Of a DNA stretch of 64,000 nucleotides, positions 15,763 to 26,900 are shown piece after piece. This DNA comes from Membranihabitans marinus (GTDB lineage: Bacteria; Bacteroidota; Bacteroidia; Chitinophagales; Saprospiraceae), in assembly GCF_021729155.1 (NCBI RefSeq), contig NZ_JAJQYA010000005.1, positions 1 through 64,000 of the forward strand, written 5' to 3'. How positions within the stretch are numbered: the stretch's first letter is position 1; every line of letters starts with the position of its first letter. The notes beneath the pieces were generated by a model. That model was given only the letters and a program-made list of their open reading frames with translations. It did not search any database and was not told the DNA's origin. Both the position numbers and the translations under genes were made by a program.

Positions 15763-18426
15763 ATGAAGTTAAAATTAATCCACAACGTTGCTCAATGGTC
15801 GATGCTTTCCTTGTTTCTTGCAGCCATATTACTGTCTTGTGAGGAATCTACCGTTTCCGAAGCAATAATGGATCCGAAAATTGAAAAATTAAGTATCCCA
15901 GAAGGGTTTGTAGCCGAGCATATTTTTGCTCCGATTGATAGTGTGAATGGTTCATGGGTGTCAATGACCTTTGACGACAAAGGAAGGCTGATTGCCTCCG
16001 ATCAGTACGGAGGTCTATTTAGATTGACCATCCCCGCTATAGGATCGGAAGATGTAACTCCTCAAGTCGAAAAATTAGATGTCAATATGGGCTGTGCACA
16101 AGGTTTGCTTTGGGCATTTAACAGTTTATATGTTATGGTTAATAATAAAGTCGATGAAGATGACGACGAAGAAGAAATAAAACAAACCAGTGGTTTCTAT
16201 AGATTGCAAGATACCAACGGTGATGATAGTTTTGATAAAATAACCCAACTCAAAGAAATGGTAGGTTGGGGAGAGCACGGTCCTCATAGTGTCAGATTAG
16301 CACCAGATGGTAAGTCGCTGTTTGTAATTGCAGGGAATCATACCGATATTCCTGAAATGGATAGCTATCGAGTACCTCCGATTTGGGGAGAAGATAATTT
16401 ATTCCCCGATATTAAAGATCCGAGAGGTCATGCCGCCGATAGAAAAGCACCAGGGGGCTGGGTAGCCAATGTTGATCCAGAAGGTAAACACTGGGAATTG
16501 TACTGTGTAGGATTTAGAAATCCATTCGATATAGCTTTCAATGAAAGGGGAGATATGTTTACCTATGATTCTGATATGGAATGGGATCTTGGTACCCCTT
16601 GGTATCGTCCGACAAGGATTTGTCAAGTGGTGTCAGGTGGTGAGTATGGTTGGAGAACAGGTACGGGGAAATGGCGTCCAGAGTATCCAGATAATTTGCC
16701 CGGTATTATCAATTTGGGACAGGGTTCTCCCACTGGAGTATTCCACGGAAAAAATGCTAAATTTCCAGATAAATATAAAAGAGCTTTGTATGCCTTTGAC
16801 TGGAGTTTTGGTATAATTTATGCCATGCATATGACACCCAATGGTGCGAGTTATACTGCGCAAGCCGAAGAATTTATTTCCGGTCTGCCCTTGCCATTAA
16901 CCGATGGAGTAATCGGACCAGATGGTGCCTTGTATTTTATGACTGGAGGAAGAAGGTTGGAATCGGATTTGTATCGGGTTTACCATAAAGATCACGCTTC
17001 ATTTAGTACTGAGGCTTTACCACTTGAATCACCAGAACCAGAGGCTCACGCGATAAAAACCAAATTGGAGACTTATCATACGGAAGTGGGAGCAGAAGCT
17101 GTAGATTTTGCTTGGCCTTATTTGACACATGACGATCGATTTGTTCGTTTTGCAGCTCGACTGGCTATTGAACACCAACCGGTGGCTTTGTGGCAGGATA
17201 GAGTATGGTCTGAAGAATCTCCAGAAGCAGCTATCTTAGGGGCAGTTGCACTGTCGAGACAGGGTAGCAAATCAATACGAAATAAAATTTTTAGCAAATT
17301 ATTGACCATTGATTTTTCTAGTCTAACCATAGACCAAAAGATTGATTGGACAAGAGCAGTAGAATTGACAACTTTTCGTTTAGGAGAGCCTTTGTCAGGC
17401 GTTAAATCACAGTTGATTAGTTATATTGATGCTGAATTTCCGGCGAATGAAGAGAGATTGGATCGACAGTTGAGTAAATTGATGATTCATTTCCAAGCAC
17501 CATCGGCAGTAGGAAAAACATTGGCTTTGTTGGATGATGCCAAAAACAGCAAATCCACTGATTATCAAAATTCCTCTGAATTAATTTTGCGAAATCCTCA
17601 ATATGGATTGGACATAGGAGAAATGTTGAATAAACTACCACCAGCACAGCAGACTTATTATGCCATGATGTTGAGTAAAAAATCAAGTGGATGGACGGAT
17701 GAGGAAAGAACTGAATATTTTTCTTGGTTTCAAAATGCCTTTAGTTTCAAAGGAGGTAATAGCTATGTAGGTTTTGTCAATAAGGCTAGAAAAGCTGCTC
17801 TGGAATATGTGCCTAGTAGCAAGAGAGACCATTTCAATGAAATATCGGGAGATTCCTTAGTTAATGACAAAGGCTTAGGTTTGGTCGCTGGTGTTCACGC
17901 CAAAGGTCCAGGAAAAAATTGGAAGGTTGACCAAGCCTTAGATTCCATAGCGGCAAGTACGGATAAAAGAGATTTTGAAAATGGGAAGAATATGTTTTCT
18001 GCAGCGCTTTGTATAACCTGCCACACTATGGCTGGAGAAGGGAGTAATGTAGGACCTGATCTAACACAATTGGGTACAAGATTTTCACAAAAAGATATTC
18101 TCGAAAAGATTATTGAACCCAATAGTGCGATTTCCGATCAATACGCATCATCGGTATTTGAATTGAAAAATGGAAGTTCAGTTGTTGCTCGGATTAGTAG
18201 AGAGGATGACGATAATTATTATGTGTCCCAGAATCCATATGCACCCACTGAGTTGAGAACGATTGCTAAATCTGAGGTTGCGAAGGTAAAAAAATCCGCA
18301 GTGTCTATGATGCCACCGCGATTGATCAATAGCTTGAATCCCGATGAATTGAGAGATCTAATGGCCTTCTTAATGTCTGGAGGCAATAAGAATAATGAAT
18401 TGTTTACCCAAGAAGCTGTACAATAA
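15763..18426 (+). CDS. PVC-type secreted cytochrome c / sugar-dehydrogenase-like propeller
   Basis: An 887-residue lipoprotein (AAILLSCEE, Cys near residue 26). After the signal comes a glucose/sorbosone-dehydrogenase-like propeller (about 45-410, opening PEGFVAEHIF), a helical HEAT-like region, and a C-terminal heme-c domain of the Pirellula/Verrucomicrobium type. The heme motif is CITCH at residues 750-754. I chose the ATG at 15763 over the upstream TTG at 15757. The gene heads an operon running into DUF1080 after one base, so it is probably the electron acceptor or oxidase for the sugar handled there. PQQ binding by the propeller is possible but not shown. Confidence 0.85.
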   Translation: MKLKLIHNVAQWSMLSLFLAAILLSCEESTVSEAIMDPKIEKLSIPEGFVAEHIFAPIDSVNGSWVSMTFDDKGRLIASDQYGGLFRLTIPAIGSEDVTPQVEKLDVNMGCAQGLLWAFNSLYVMVNNKVDEDDDEEEIKQTSGFYRLQDTNGDDSFDKITQLKEMVGWGEHGPHSVRLAPDGKSLFVIAGNHTDIPEMDSYRVPPIWGEDNLFPDIKDPRGHAADRKAPGGWVANVDPEGKHWELYCVGFRNPFDIAFNERGDMFTYDSDMEWDLGTPWYRPTRICQVVSGGEYGWRTGTGKWRPEYPDNLPGIINLGQGSPTGVFHGKNAKFPDKYKRALYAFDWSFGIIYAMHMTPNGASYTAQAEEFISGLPLPLTDGVIGPDGALYFMTGGRRLESDLYRVYHKDHASFSTEALPLESPEPEAHAIKTKLETYHTEVGAEAVDFAWPYLTHDDRFVRFAARLAIEHQPVALWQDRVWSEESPEAAILGAVALSRQGSKSIRNKIFSKLLTIDFSSLTIDQKIDWTRAVELTTFRLGEPLSGVKSQLISYIDAEFPANEERLDRQLSKLMIHFQAPSAVGKTLALLDDAKNSKSTDYQNSSELILRNPQYGLDIGEMLNKLPPAQQTYYAMMLSKKSSGWTDEERTEYFSWFQNAFSFKGGNSYVGFVNKARKAALEYVPSSKRDHFNEISGDSLVNDKGLGLVAGVHAKGPGKNWKVDQALDSIAASTDKRDFENGKNMFSAALCITCHTMAGEGSNVGPDLTQLGTRFSQKDILEKIIEPNSAISDQYASSVFELKNGSSVVARISREDDDNYYVSQNPYAPTELRTIAKSEVAKVKKSAVSMMPPRLINSLNPDELRDLMAFLMSGGNKNNELFTQEAVQ

Positions 18427-18427
18427 A

Positions 18428-19150
18428 ATGAAGATAGCAATGAAGAGATTAAATAATCTGATGTGGTTACTGTTGACTTGTATTGCCCTGGTTTCTGCTT
18501 GTAAAAGTAGTGATAAGGCTTCTGAAGATGGATATGTATCGATATTTAACGGTAAAAATCTAGATGGATGGGAAGGTGATCCAGACTATTGGACGGTTGA
18601 AAATGGTAATATCGTGGGTACGGTAACCGAGGAGAAGCCATTGGAAAACAATACTTTTCTAATCTGGAGAAAGGAAGAACCCGCGGATTTTGAATTGATA
18701 GCTGAGTTTAAGATTACCGAGTCTGGTAATTCTGGTATTCAGTATCGAAGCGAGGAATTGAGCGATATAAAATTGGCGCTTAAGGGATATCAAGCCGATA
18801 TCGACGGCAAGAATACTTATACCGGTCAAAATTACGAAGAACGAGGTCGAGCATTTTTGGCTAAAAGAGGTGAGATTTCTGTGTTGGAAAATGGTGAGAA
18901 ACCTTCAATTGTGGGATCGTTGGGAGATGGAGATGAATTGAAGACCAAGATCCATAAGGGTGATTGGAATACCATTAAATTGGTCGTTAAGGGCAATCGC
19001 TTGCAGCACTATATCAACGGTGTAATGATGAGCGATGTCACCGATAATGATGCTCAAAACAGAAAGATGAAAGGTCACCTCGGTTTTCAGGTACATAAAG
19101 GACCTGCAATGCGAGTAGAGTATCGCAATATTCAGTATAAAAAATTGTAA
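18428..19150 (+). CDS. DUF1080 lipoprotein, 3-keto-glycoside hydrolase family
   Basis: A 240-residue lipoprotein: signal ending in ALVSACKS, then one DUF1080 concanavalin-like domain with the opening FNGKNLDGW and the NSGIQYRS and HYINGVMM segments typical of the family. Known DUF1080 members cleave 3-keto-disaccharides/glycosides by elimination. The ATG at 18428 lies one base after the preceding stop. Longer in-frame readings into the upstream gene would lack a signal peptide at their N-terminus. Its tight coupling to the cytochrome and its place before the cytosolic isomerase/oxidoreductase set support a role in oxidative glycoside breakdown in the periplasm. Confidence 0.9.
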   Translation: MKIAMKRLNNLMWLLLTCIALVSACKSSDKASEDGYVSIFNGKNLDGWEGDPDYWTVENGNIVGTVTEEKPLENNTFLIWRKEEPADFELIAEFKITESGNSGIQYRSEELSDIKLALKGYQADIDGKNTYTGQNYEERGRAFLAKRGEISVLENGEKPSIVGSLGDGDELKTKIHKGDWNTIKLVVKGNRLQHYINGVMMSDVTDNDAQNRKMKGHLGFQVHKGPAMRVEYRNIQYKKL

Positions 19151-19178
19151 CTAGATCTATAAAATAGTTTCTTAAATA

Positions 19179-20225
19179 ATGGATGGGCAGCAGGAAAAGG
19201 ATGTAATCTCATACAGAGATAAAGTTTCAAATATATCCCAAATCGGTGGCATTGAGACCTCAATATTGGACAATGGTATCGGTCGTGGCAATCGAATTGC
19301 TTGGTTTAATACAGGGGGTGGATTGCGATTTAAGGTAAATATTGATCGAGCCATGGATATTGGTGAGGCTTTTTATAATCAATACGGATTGGCTTGGATA
19401 AGTCACCAGGGATTTGGAAGGCCACAGCCATGGGTGAATAGCGGTATAGATTGGTTGAGGAATTTCGGAGGTGGTCTATTGACTACTTGTGGATTGACCC
19501 ATGTGGGTGGACCTGAATCTGATGATTTTGGTCAACGTGGCTTACACGGCGAAGTGTCCAATATCCCCACTGAAGTGGTGTCTATCGTGCAGCCAGATTT
19601 GTCTCGACAGCAATACAAGATGTCCATTACAGGGCGAATTCTTGAAACCTCAGTCTTTGCTTCTCATGTCGAATTGAGAAGGACATTGTCTGCGGACTTG
19701 TTTTCCTCGGAATTGACCATTGAAGATGAAGTGACCAATGTGGGGAATACTACCATACCTCATATGTTGTTGTATCATTTCAATTTTGGATATCCCCTAA
19801 TTGACGAAGGTGTTGAATTGTTGTGGGATGGAAAAACAAAATCTAGAGGAGGTAGTGCTTTAGATGATGCCATCTTTGCTTCTGATCACGATTATACCCG
19901 AGGGCAGGCTGTACTGGCAGAACATTCGGGTTTTGGAGAAGCGGCTGGTTTTATTGACCCACAAGCTGACGATCAAGGCCTGTATCACTTTGGTATAAAA
20001 AATCCCAAACTCAATTTGTCTGCCATACTCACTACTTCCAAAGCTCAAATGCCTGCTTTGACCAACTGGCAGCATTGGGGCAAGCGGGAATATGTGGTTG
20101 GGTTGGAGCCTGGAACCAATTATCCCATTGGTCAACAAAAGGCTAGAGAAGAGGGTAGTTTGTTGTTTTTGGAACCCGGACAGCGTAGGAATTACAAAGT
20201 GGGGATAAGAATTAAAATCGATTAA
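19179..20225 (+). CDS. DUF4432 aldose-1-epimerase-like protein
   Basis: A 348-residue cytosolic protein of the galactose-mutarotase-like superfamily (DUF4432). Visible features are the tract LLTTCGLTHVGGP, the GLHGEVSN motif (His in the active-site region) and PHMLLYHFNFGYP, followed by EPGTNYP near the C-terminus. These match the DUF4432 branch found in sugar-catabolic operons. It probably binds or epimerises a sugar or keto-sugar; the reaction is not established. It lies 28 bp after DUF1080 and 27 bp before the cupin gene, in one operon. Confidence 0.85.
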   Translation: MDGQQEKDVISYRDKVSNISQIGGIETSILDNGIGRGNRIAWFNTGGGLRFKVNIDRAMDIGEAFYNQYGLAWISHQGFGRPQPWVNSGIDWLRNFGGGLLTTCGLTHVGGPESDDFGQRGLHGEVSNIPTEVVSIVQPDLSRQQYKMSITGRILETSVFASHVELRRTLSADLFSSELTIEDEVTNVGNTTIPHMLLYHFNFGYPLIDEGVELLWDGKTKSRGGSALDDAIFASDHDYTRGQAVLAEHSGFGEAAGFIDPQADDQGLYHFGIKNPKLNLSAILTTSKAQMPALTNWQHWGKREYVVGLEPGTNYPIGQQKAREEGSLLFLEPGQRRNYKVGIRIKID

Positions 20226-20252
20226 TTTAATTAATATATAAAATTCAATAAT

Positions 20253-21467
20253 ATGAGTATAGCCAATATTGCAGCTAGAGCTTTGGAACAGGGAAAAGGA
20301 ATTTTGAGGTTAGCGCCCAATTGGGTCCCCAGGTCTTTTTGTGTGCCAGGCCGTAGAATAAAATTACATCCAGACGATTATTATATCTTGGGTGGAGAAA
20401 GAGGTGGTATTGATGAAAGATGGTTTTCGTCTACTACTGCAGCTGAAAATGGACCTTTGACAGGTGATCATGAAGGCCTGAGTTTTATCGTGTTTAACGA
20501 TGGAGGCAAGGAAGAAAAAATTCTTTTGCGAGATGCCATCGATGAATTAAAAGGTGCAATTATTGGTGATAGACTCTGGAATGAATACAAGAGTTGGCCT
20601 ATGTATTCCAAGTTTTTTGACAATATGGGACCATTGCCTCATCACATTCATCACAATGATGAACACGCCGCGCTTATCGGGCAGAAGGGCAAGCCAGAAG
20701 CTTATTATTTCCCTCCACAAGTCAACAACCACGGTGGAGATTTTCCATATACATTTTTTGGGATAGCGCCGGGTACGACTAAAGATCAAATACTCGAATG
20801 TCTTAAAAATTTCACCAAAGGTGACAATAAGATTACCAGTTATTCTCAAGCCTTTCCATTGGATCCAGGAACGGGATGGGATGTGCCTCCCGGTATGTTA
20901 CATGCCCCGGGAAGTATGTGTACTTACGAGCCTCAGAAGGCGTCCGATGTTTTTGCGATGTATCAGTCTTTGGTAAACGAAGCTGTTATTCCCGAGGCCT
21001 TGTTGTGGAATGGAACTCCACAGGATAGAATGGGTGATTACGAACAATTGCTGGAAGTCATCGATTGGGAATTAAATGTAGATCCCAATGTGAGAGAGAA
21101 TCGATTTATGGCTCCTGTACCAGTACGTCCTCTTGAAGAAATGCAGGCAGAAGGATATGTGGAAAACTGGATATGTTATAAATCAGATGCATTTGGTGCC
21201 AAAGAATTGACCGTTTTACCAGGTGCTTCTGTAGTGATCAAAGACAGTGCTGCATATGGTATGATCATGATGCAAGGTCATGGAACAATGGGAGATTGGC
21301 CTATTGAAACTCCAACTATGATAAGATATGGACAATTGACTCATGATGAGTATTTCGTAACCGAAGCTGCGGCTAAAGAAGGGGTGAAAATTGTCAATCT
21401 ATCCCCTACCGATCCCATTGTAATGTTGAAGCATTTCGGACCACAAAACCCTGATATGGTATTGTAG
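20253..21467 (+). CDS. Phosphomannose-isomerase-like cupin enzyme
   Basis: A 404-residue cytosolic protein with a type I phosphomannose-isomerase-like core. LPHHIHHNDEHAA (about residues 130-142) and the downstream KPEAYYF supply the His/Glu metal-ligand pattern, and VPPGMLHAPGS is the PMI-like second cupin strand. It differs from true ManA in length and in much of its sequence, so I would not call it manA. Probably an isomerase for an unphosphorylated or modified sugar generated by the neighbouring enzymes. It is in the middle of the six-gene operon. Confidence 0.82.
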   Translation: MSIANIAARALEQGKGILRLAPNWVPRSFCVPGRRIKLHPDDYYILGGERGGIDERWFSSTTAAENGPLTGDHEGLSFIVFNDGGKEEKILLRDAIDELKGAIIGDRLWNEYKSWPMYSKFFDNMGPLPHHIHHNDEHAALIGQKGKPEAYYFPPQVNNHGGDFPYTFFGIAPGTTKDQILECLKNFTKGDNKITSYSQAFPLDPGTGWDVPPGMLHAPGSMCTYEPQKASDVFAMYQSLVNEAVIPEALLWNGTPQDRMGDYEQLLEVIDWELNVDPNVRENRFMAPVPVRPLEEMQAEGYVENWICYKSDAFGAKELTVLPGASVVIKDSAAYGMIMMQGHGTMGDWPIETPTMIRYGQLTHDEYFVTEAAAKEGVKIVNLSPTDPIVMLKHFGPQNPDMVL

Positions 21468-21537
21468 AACCATCGGCGAATTAGCGAGTATAACTTACTG
21501 ATGCCGAGTATTTTTTTAATATATAAAATATATTCTC

Positions 21538-22584
21538 ATGCAAAAAAATAATTATCCAAAATTACATAATGCGACCTGGCCTGGAGTAGTGGGGAAAGGT
21601 CCTGATTCTCAACCGCCTATTTCCCTAGATACTATGTTGGAATTGACGGTGAATGCCGAGGTAGATGGTGTGAAATTTGACGGAATAGATATTGGTCTTT
21701 TTGATCCTCATTTTGATATAGATAGTTCTGATGATGGCATTAAGAAAATCGCCGAAAGAATGGCTAGTCTCGACCTCAATGTAGGTTCGGTAGTCGCTCC
21801 TATATGGCCACCTACCGGTGGATCAGCTATGGGGTCGAGAGAGGATCGCAATCGTTTTGTAGAGCAAGTTCGAAAGGCAGCTAATTTTGCCCAGAAATTG
21901 AGAGAGTACGGCGTGCGTCCGGACGGAGTGATTCGTATTGACTCTGCTACGGATCCAGCTACTTGGTCTAAGGATCCTGTGGCCAATACCAAGCTTATTG
22001 CTCAAACTTTTAGAGAAGCTTGTGATATAGCCGCCGATTACGGAGAAGACTTAGCTGCGGAAGGAGAAGTGTGCTGGGGAGGAATGCAATCGTGGAAGGC
22101 CATGGTTGATACCTTGGCGGAAGTAGATAGACCCAACATTGGGTTTCAGGCCGATATGGCTCATACCTTACTCTATCTTTTAGGGGTCAACAAACCTGAA
22201 GATAGAATCTTGGCGGCCGATTTCGATTGGAGTGACAGAGCGGCATTAGAGGAAGCCTTGCAAACTTTGACCAATGCATTGCGACCTTGGACCATCGATT
22301 TTCACGTTGCCCAAAACGATGGTACGGTACATGGTACAGGATCTCACGATAAGACAGGGAGACATTGTTTGGCTAACGATCCCAATGGGAAATTGAATAT
22401 CGCTCACGATGCAGGATATTGGTTGAGAAACGAAGATGGCAACTTGACCAAGGCCTTCCGACACATTTGTTGGGACGGTTGTATGTTTGACAATTCTGTA
22501 ATGACGGAGCAATCAACTTGGAACAATATTTTAGCAGCTATGATCAAGGTCCGAGATCAGCATGGATGGTATGAAGCCGAATAG
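21538..22584 (+). CDS. Sugar isomerase/epimerase, xylose-isomerase-like TIM barrel
   Basis: A 348-residue AP-endonuclease-2/xylose-isomerase-like barrel without a signal peptide. Likely metal ligands are Glu in [10 protein letters not shown] (about 178-187), Asp in QADMAHT, His in DFHVAQN and a late Glu or Asp. Members of this family interconvert keto-sugars, or act as lyases on 3-keto-glycosides beside Gfo/Idh/MocA oxidoreductases. Those partner genes are exactly its neighbours here. The next start codon is 24 bp after its stop. Confidence 0.88.
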   Translation: MQKNNYPKLHNATWPGVVGKGPDSQPPISLDTMLELTVNAEVDGVKFDGIDIGLFDPHFDIDSSDDGIKKIAERMASLDLNVGSVVAPIWPPTGGSAMGSREDRNRFVEQVRKAANFAQKLREYGVRPDGVIRIDSATDPATWSKDPVANTKLIAQTFREACDIAADYGEDLAAEGEVCWGGMQSWKAMVDTLAEVDRPNIGFQADMAHTLLYLLGVNKPEDRILAADFDWSDRAALEEALQTLTNALRPWTIDFHVAQNDGTVHGTGSHDKTGRHCLANDPNGKLNIAHDAGYWLRNEDGNLTKAFRHICWDGCMFDNSVMTEQSTWNNILAAMIKVRDQHGWYEAE

Positions 22585-22608
22585 TTGAAATTTTTAAAAA
22601 AAAGAAAA

Positions 22609-23748
22609 ATGAAAAAAAAGGAAATTAGAATTGGATTAATAGGGCGAGGATTGATGGGAAAAATGCACGCCAATGCCTATAGTCGAATTGCCAATTTTTT
22701 CCCTGAGGTAGAGCATGTGCCTGTTCTTCAGGCTGTGTGTTCAAGAAATGAAGAAAAAGTAAAAGCCTTTGCCAGTCAATGGGGCTTTAAATCCTACGAG
22801 ACCGATTGGAAAAAGATGGTAGAGCGAGATGATATCGATGCCATTGATATCTGTACCCCTAATCATATGCATGCCAAAATAGCTATTGCAGCTGCAAAAG
22901 CGGGTAAAATGGTGCTTTGTGAAAAACCTTTGTCCAGCGATTTTGAGGAAGCCAAAGCCATGGTTGCGGCCATAGAAGAAGCTGGAGTTCCCAATACCAT
23001 TTGGTATAACTATAGAAGAATGCCTGCGGTTACACTGGCCAAGCAAATAGTAGATTCTGGAAAATTGGGTAAGATATTTCATTACAGAGCCAACTTTTTA
23101 CAAGATTGGACGATTAATCCAGAATTGCCTCAAGGTGGAGATGCATTGTGGCGTTTAGATGTCGATGCCGCTGGTTCTGGAGTAACTGGTGACTTATTGG
23201 CCCATTGTGTTGATACTGCGATATGGATCAATGGTGGCATAGAAGATGTATCAGCATTGACCAAGACTTTTATCAAGGAACGCGTTCATCAAGATAGCGG
23301 ACAAGTACAAAAGGTAGGTATCGACGATGCCAGTATATTTCACTGTAATTTCAAAAATGGTTCTTTGGGACTTTTTGAAGCTACTAGGTATGCGAGAGGT
23401 CATAAAGCTCTGTATACATTTGAGATAAATGGTGAAAATGCTTCTTTGCGATGGGATTTACACGATATGAACTGGTTGGAGGTTTTTGACTATAGTGACG
23501 AACCTGCAATAAGAGGCTGGCGAAGAGTTCAGATTACCGAGGGCGAACAACCCTATATGGATCGATGGTGGATTCCAGGTACCTCTATCGGATATGAACA
23601 TTCATTTATACATCAAGCTGCTGACTTTTTCATTAGCTTGGATAAGGGCAGTGATTGTCCGCCTACTTTTAAAGATGCCTTGGAAACTGAAAAAGTGTGT
23701 AGAGCTGTTTTGGAATCAGCCAAAACTCGAAGTTGGGTAAAGGTTTAA
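22609..23748 (+). CDS. Gfo/Idh/MocA family NAD(P)-dependent oxidoreductase
   Basis: A 379-residue cytosolic enzyme. The Rossmann motif [16 protein letters not shown] is at the N-terminus, the [12 protein letters not shown] dinucleotide-domain motif follows near residue 105, and [12 protein letters not shown] supplies the catalytic Asp/His pair near residues 200-211. I start at the ATG at 22609 rather than the TTG at 22585, because the extra residues would precede a normal Rossmann start. It would oxidise or reduce C3 of a sugar in the 3-keto pathway implied by DUF1080 and the isomerase. Last gene of the operon; a strong terminator follows at 23805. Confidence 0.92.
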   Translation: MKKKEIRIGLIGRGLMGKMHANAYSRIANFFPEVEHVPVLQAVCSRNEEKVKAFASQWGFKSYETDWKKMVERDDIDAIDICTPNHMHAKIAIAAAKAGKMVLCEKPLSSDFEEAKAMVAAIEEAGVPNTIWYNYRRMPAVTLAKQIVDSGKLGKIFHYRANFLQDWTINPELPQGGDALWRLDVDAAGSGVTGDLLAHCVDTAIWINGGIEDVSALTKTFIKERVHQDSGQVQKVGIDDASIFHCNFKNGSLGLFEATRYARGHKALYTFEINGENASLRWDLHDMNWLEVFDYSDEPAIRGWRRVQITEGEQPYMDRWWIPGTSIGYEHSFIHQAADFFISLDKGSDCPPTFKDALETEKVCRAVLESAKTRSWVKV

Positions 23749-23804
23749 TACCAAATGAATTTTTAATACATTATTAGGAATAGGAATGTCGAAAGACAGA
23801 TAGG

Positions 23805-23847
23805 AAAAAGGAGGTTTGGTAGTTTAATACTATCAAATCTCTTTTTT
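23805..23847 (+). terminator. Intrinsic terminator
   Basis: The arms at 23805-23823 and 23829-23847 pair over up to 19 bp with a few G-T pairs around TTAAT, ending in a TTTTTT run. It closes the operon that starts at 15763 and lies 57 bp after the oxidoreductase stop. Confidence 0.75.
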
Positions 23848-23956
23848 ATTTAAGAATACTCTATTTTAGGGCATCATTTAGGATTATCTCGCTAAAATAT
23901 TGTTAGCATTTCACGTTATTTAAGGGGATATTTACCTTAAATAAAATATTTTCGTA

Positions 23957-26900
23957 ATGGTTCTTAAGACTACACATCGCTTTTTATATCAATCCTTTTT
24001 ATTTATAGGAATGGTCTGTTTAAATATAAATTGTCAATCTGATCAAAATACTGATACTGGTGATGACATCGATATTTATGCTGAGCATGTGCGGTCGACT
24101 GACTTTCAAAGTCCTGAAGAGGAGAGGCAGTCCTTTATCTTACCCCCTGGATTTAAGGCTACCTTATTTGCTTCTGAACCCGATATCACCAAGCCTATTA
24201 ATATGGCTTTTGATCAAAAAGGTAGGTTGTGGGTGACCCAATCTTCGGAGTATCCCATAGCGGCAGGAGAAAGTCAAGGTCGGGATAAAATATCAATCCT
24301 AGAAGATACCGATGGCGATGGAAAGGCCGATAAAATAACTGATTTCGTCAATGATCTCAATATACCCATAGGAGTTATGCCTATGCACGATGGGGTAATA
24401 GCCTATAGCATCCCCAATGTATACTATTTTAAAGATCTCAATCAAGATGATGTATTGGATGGGGTTGATACTTTGTTGGGGCCTTTTGGTCACGATGATA
24501 CCCATGGCATGATCAATAACTTTGCTCGTGGATACGACGGTTGGATATACGGTTGTCACGGATTTTCAAATACTTCGACCGTAGCTGCGGCGGATGGAGA
24601 TTCCATCACTATGGTGTCGGGCAATACATTTCGTTTCGATGCCCAGGGGCAACGATTAGAGCAAACCACTTATGGTCGTGTGAATCCTTTTGGATATGCT
24701 TTTGACGAATGGGGCTACCTCTATTCTGCGGATTGTCATTCCAAACCACTATATCAAATAGTTCCTCAGGGCGACTATCCTCATTTTGGCAAGAAACCAC
24801 CGAGCTTGGGATTTGGTCCGGAAATGATGGATTTTAATTTGGGGTCAACGGCCATTGCTGGATTGGCATTATACGGACATCATCAATTTCCAGAAGAATA
24901 TCAGAATTGCTTTTATGCTGGTGATGTAGTGACTTGTCGAGTAGATCGCATGGCTTTTGATTTTGAAGGTAGTACGCCTAAGGCGGAAAAACGTGAACCT
25001 CTATTGGTCAGCAAAGATCCATGGTTTCGGCCAGTAGATGTCAAAGTGGGACCAGATGGGGCTGTTTATGTGGCGGACTTTTATAATAAAATTATCGGTC
25101 ATTATGAAGTATCCTTAGATCACGAAGGCAGAGATCGGACCAGTGGCCGCATTTGGAAAATCACCTATGAAGGAGAGGATGGTGTGACTGGTGATGTTGG
25201 AAAGAATTATACAGCGAATTCCTCGATGACTGACTTGATTCAAGGTCTCAATAGTCCGGTGTTGCAAACTAGAATGCTCTGTGCTGATATTTTAGTAGAT
25301 CATTACGGAGTGGAATGTGTGGGAGATTTGCGCACTGCATTGCTAGATAGAAACGTTTCGAGCAATACTTTTATACACGCAATGTGGATTTTGCATCGTC
25401 TGGGTCAATTGCCGGATAATATTCTCAATAGGGCTTTGAGCCACGACGATCCTCGAGTGCAAGTTCACGGGATTAGAATTGTTCGCGAACAGCCTACATT
25501 GTCGCTTCAGCGTCAACGATATCTAAAGACTGCTTTGATCAATGGAGACAATGTTCATGTGAACAGAGTGAGTGCAGAAGCTTTAGGGCATTTTACAGAT
25601 GCCAGTCATGTCGGTGCTTTGGTGGAAAAATATTTGAGCACAGCTGAATATGATACTCACTTGGCCTATACCTGTCTATTGGGAGTGCAATTGAATTTGA
25701 GGAATCCGGCTATCTTAAAGGATTTGCATAAGGGGGCTTGGTTGGATAATGAATACAAGGTGCTGATCAAAGCGATATTGGATATTCCGTCTCAAGATGG
25801 AGCTGAATTGGTAATGCGAAATGCGGGTCGATTGAGCTATACTGTCGCTGAGCTTCAGCCCATTTTGACCTATATTGCAGCCAATGGAAATTCCTCATGG
25901 GTGAATTCTTTTCTACAAGAGAATCCTGCTTATACCTCACTGAGTCTTTTTCATCAATATTTATTGTTAAAAGCCTTAGAAGATGGATTAAGCAGAGGAG
26001 GAAAAAAAGGGGGGAATTTTATAAACTCATGGACTGGGCAGTTGACTCAGTCTTTATTTGCAGAGCTTCAGACTGTAAAAGATTTTGATAACATAGATGA
26101 TGACGTACTCAAATCTTATGAATGGGCGATTAAGAAGGTAAGAGGAGAGCAGGATCCTTCGATAACCGCTAACCTTCAAAGTGTTTTGAGGAGTAGTCAT
26201 CATCCTGCAATGATACGTATTGCTGCAGCAGAAGCCCTATTGACCAGCGAAGATGATTCTAATGGGACTTTATTGATGGATTTGGTGAAAGATAATGAAG
26301 TAAATGAAGAGGTCAAAGTAGGCTTGGTGGAATTGATTGGTATTCACAAAATAACTGGTGCAGAATCTTTATTTCAATCTGTTTTGTCGACCAGTGGAAG
26401 AAATTTACAATTGGCCGTGGCACAACAATTGACACAAAGTGGTAGTGGAATTGATATTTTACTCTCAACTGTTGCTGAAGAAAAACTGAGATTTGATGTT
26501 TTGCAACAAAAACAGTTAGATCAAGTCCTAAAAAGTGAAATGACTGCAAAGCAAAAGGAAATATGGTCTGGTTTAGAGGATAAATACGGCGATGTGTTTA
26601 AACAAAAGGAAGCGCTGATAAAAGAACGGAGGTCGGCATTTGTTGAAGATAAAGATGAAATCAACAATGGACTGAATGTGTTTAAGTCGAACTGTGGTAT
26701 TTGCCATCAAGTAGATGGTGAAGGCAAGACCATTGGACCACAATTGGACGGCATAGGAAACTGGGGGCCAAAGGCTCTTATTGAGAAAATATTAGATCCC
26801 AATCGAAATATATCTCCATCATTTAGAACTTATTATATTACCTTAAAAGATGGTAAAAAAATGACAGGGTTATTGCGTCGAACCGAGGGGCAAGAATTGA

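Noticed and set aside
23781-23810. Several TAGGAA words before the PVC cytochrome gene at 23957
   Set aside because: The spacings are 10 and 20 bp apart at best (TAGGAA near 23781 and 23801) and no TAnnTTTG-like box lies 37 bp after either; the words overlap the terminator.
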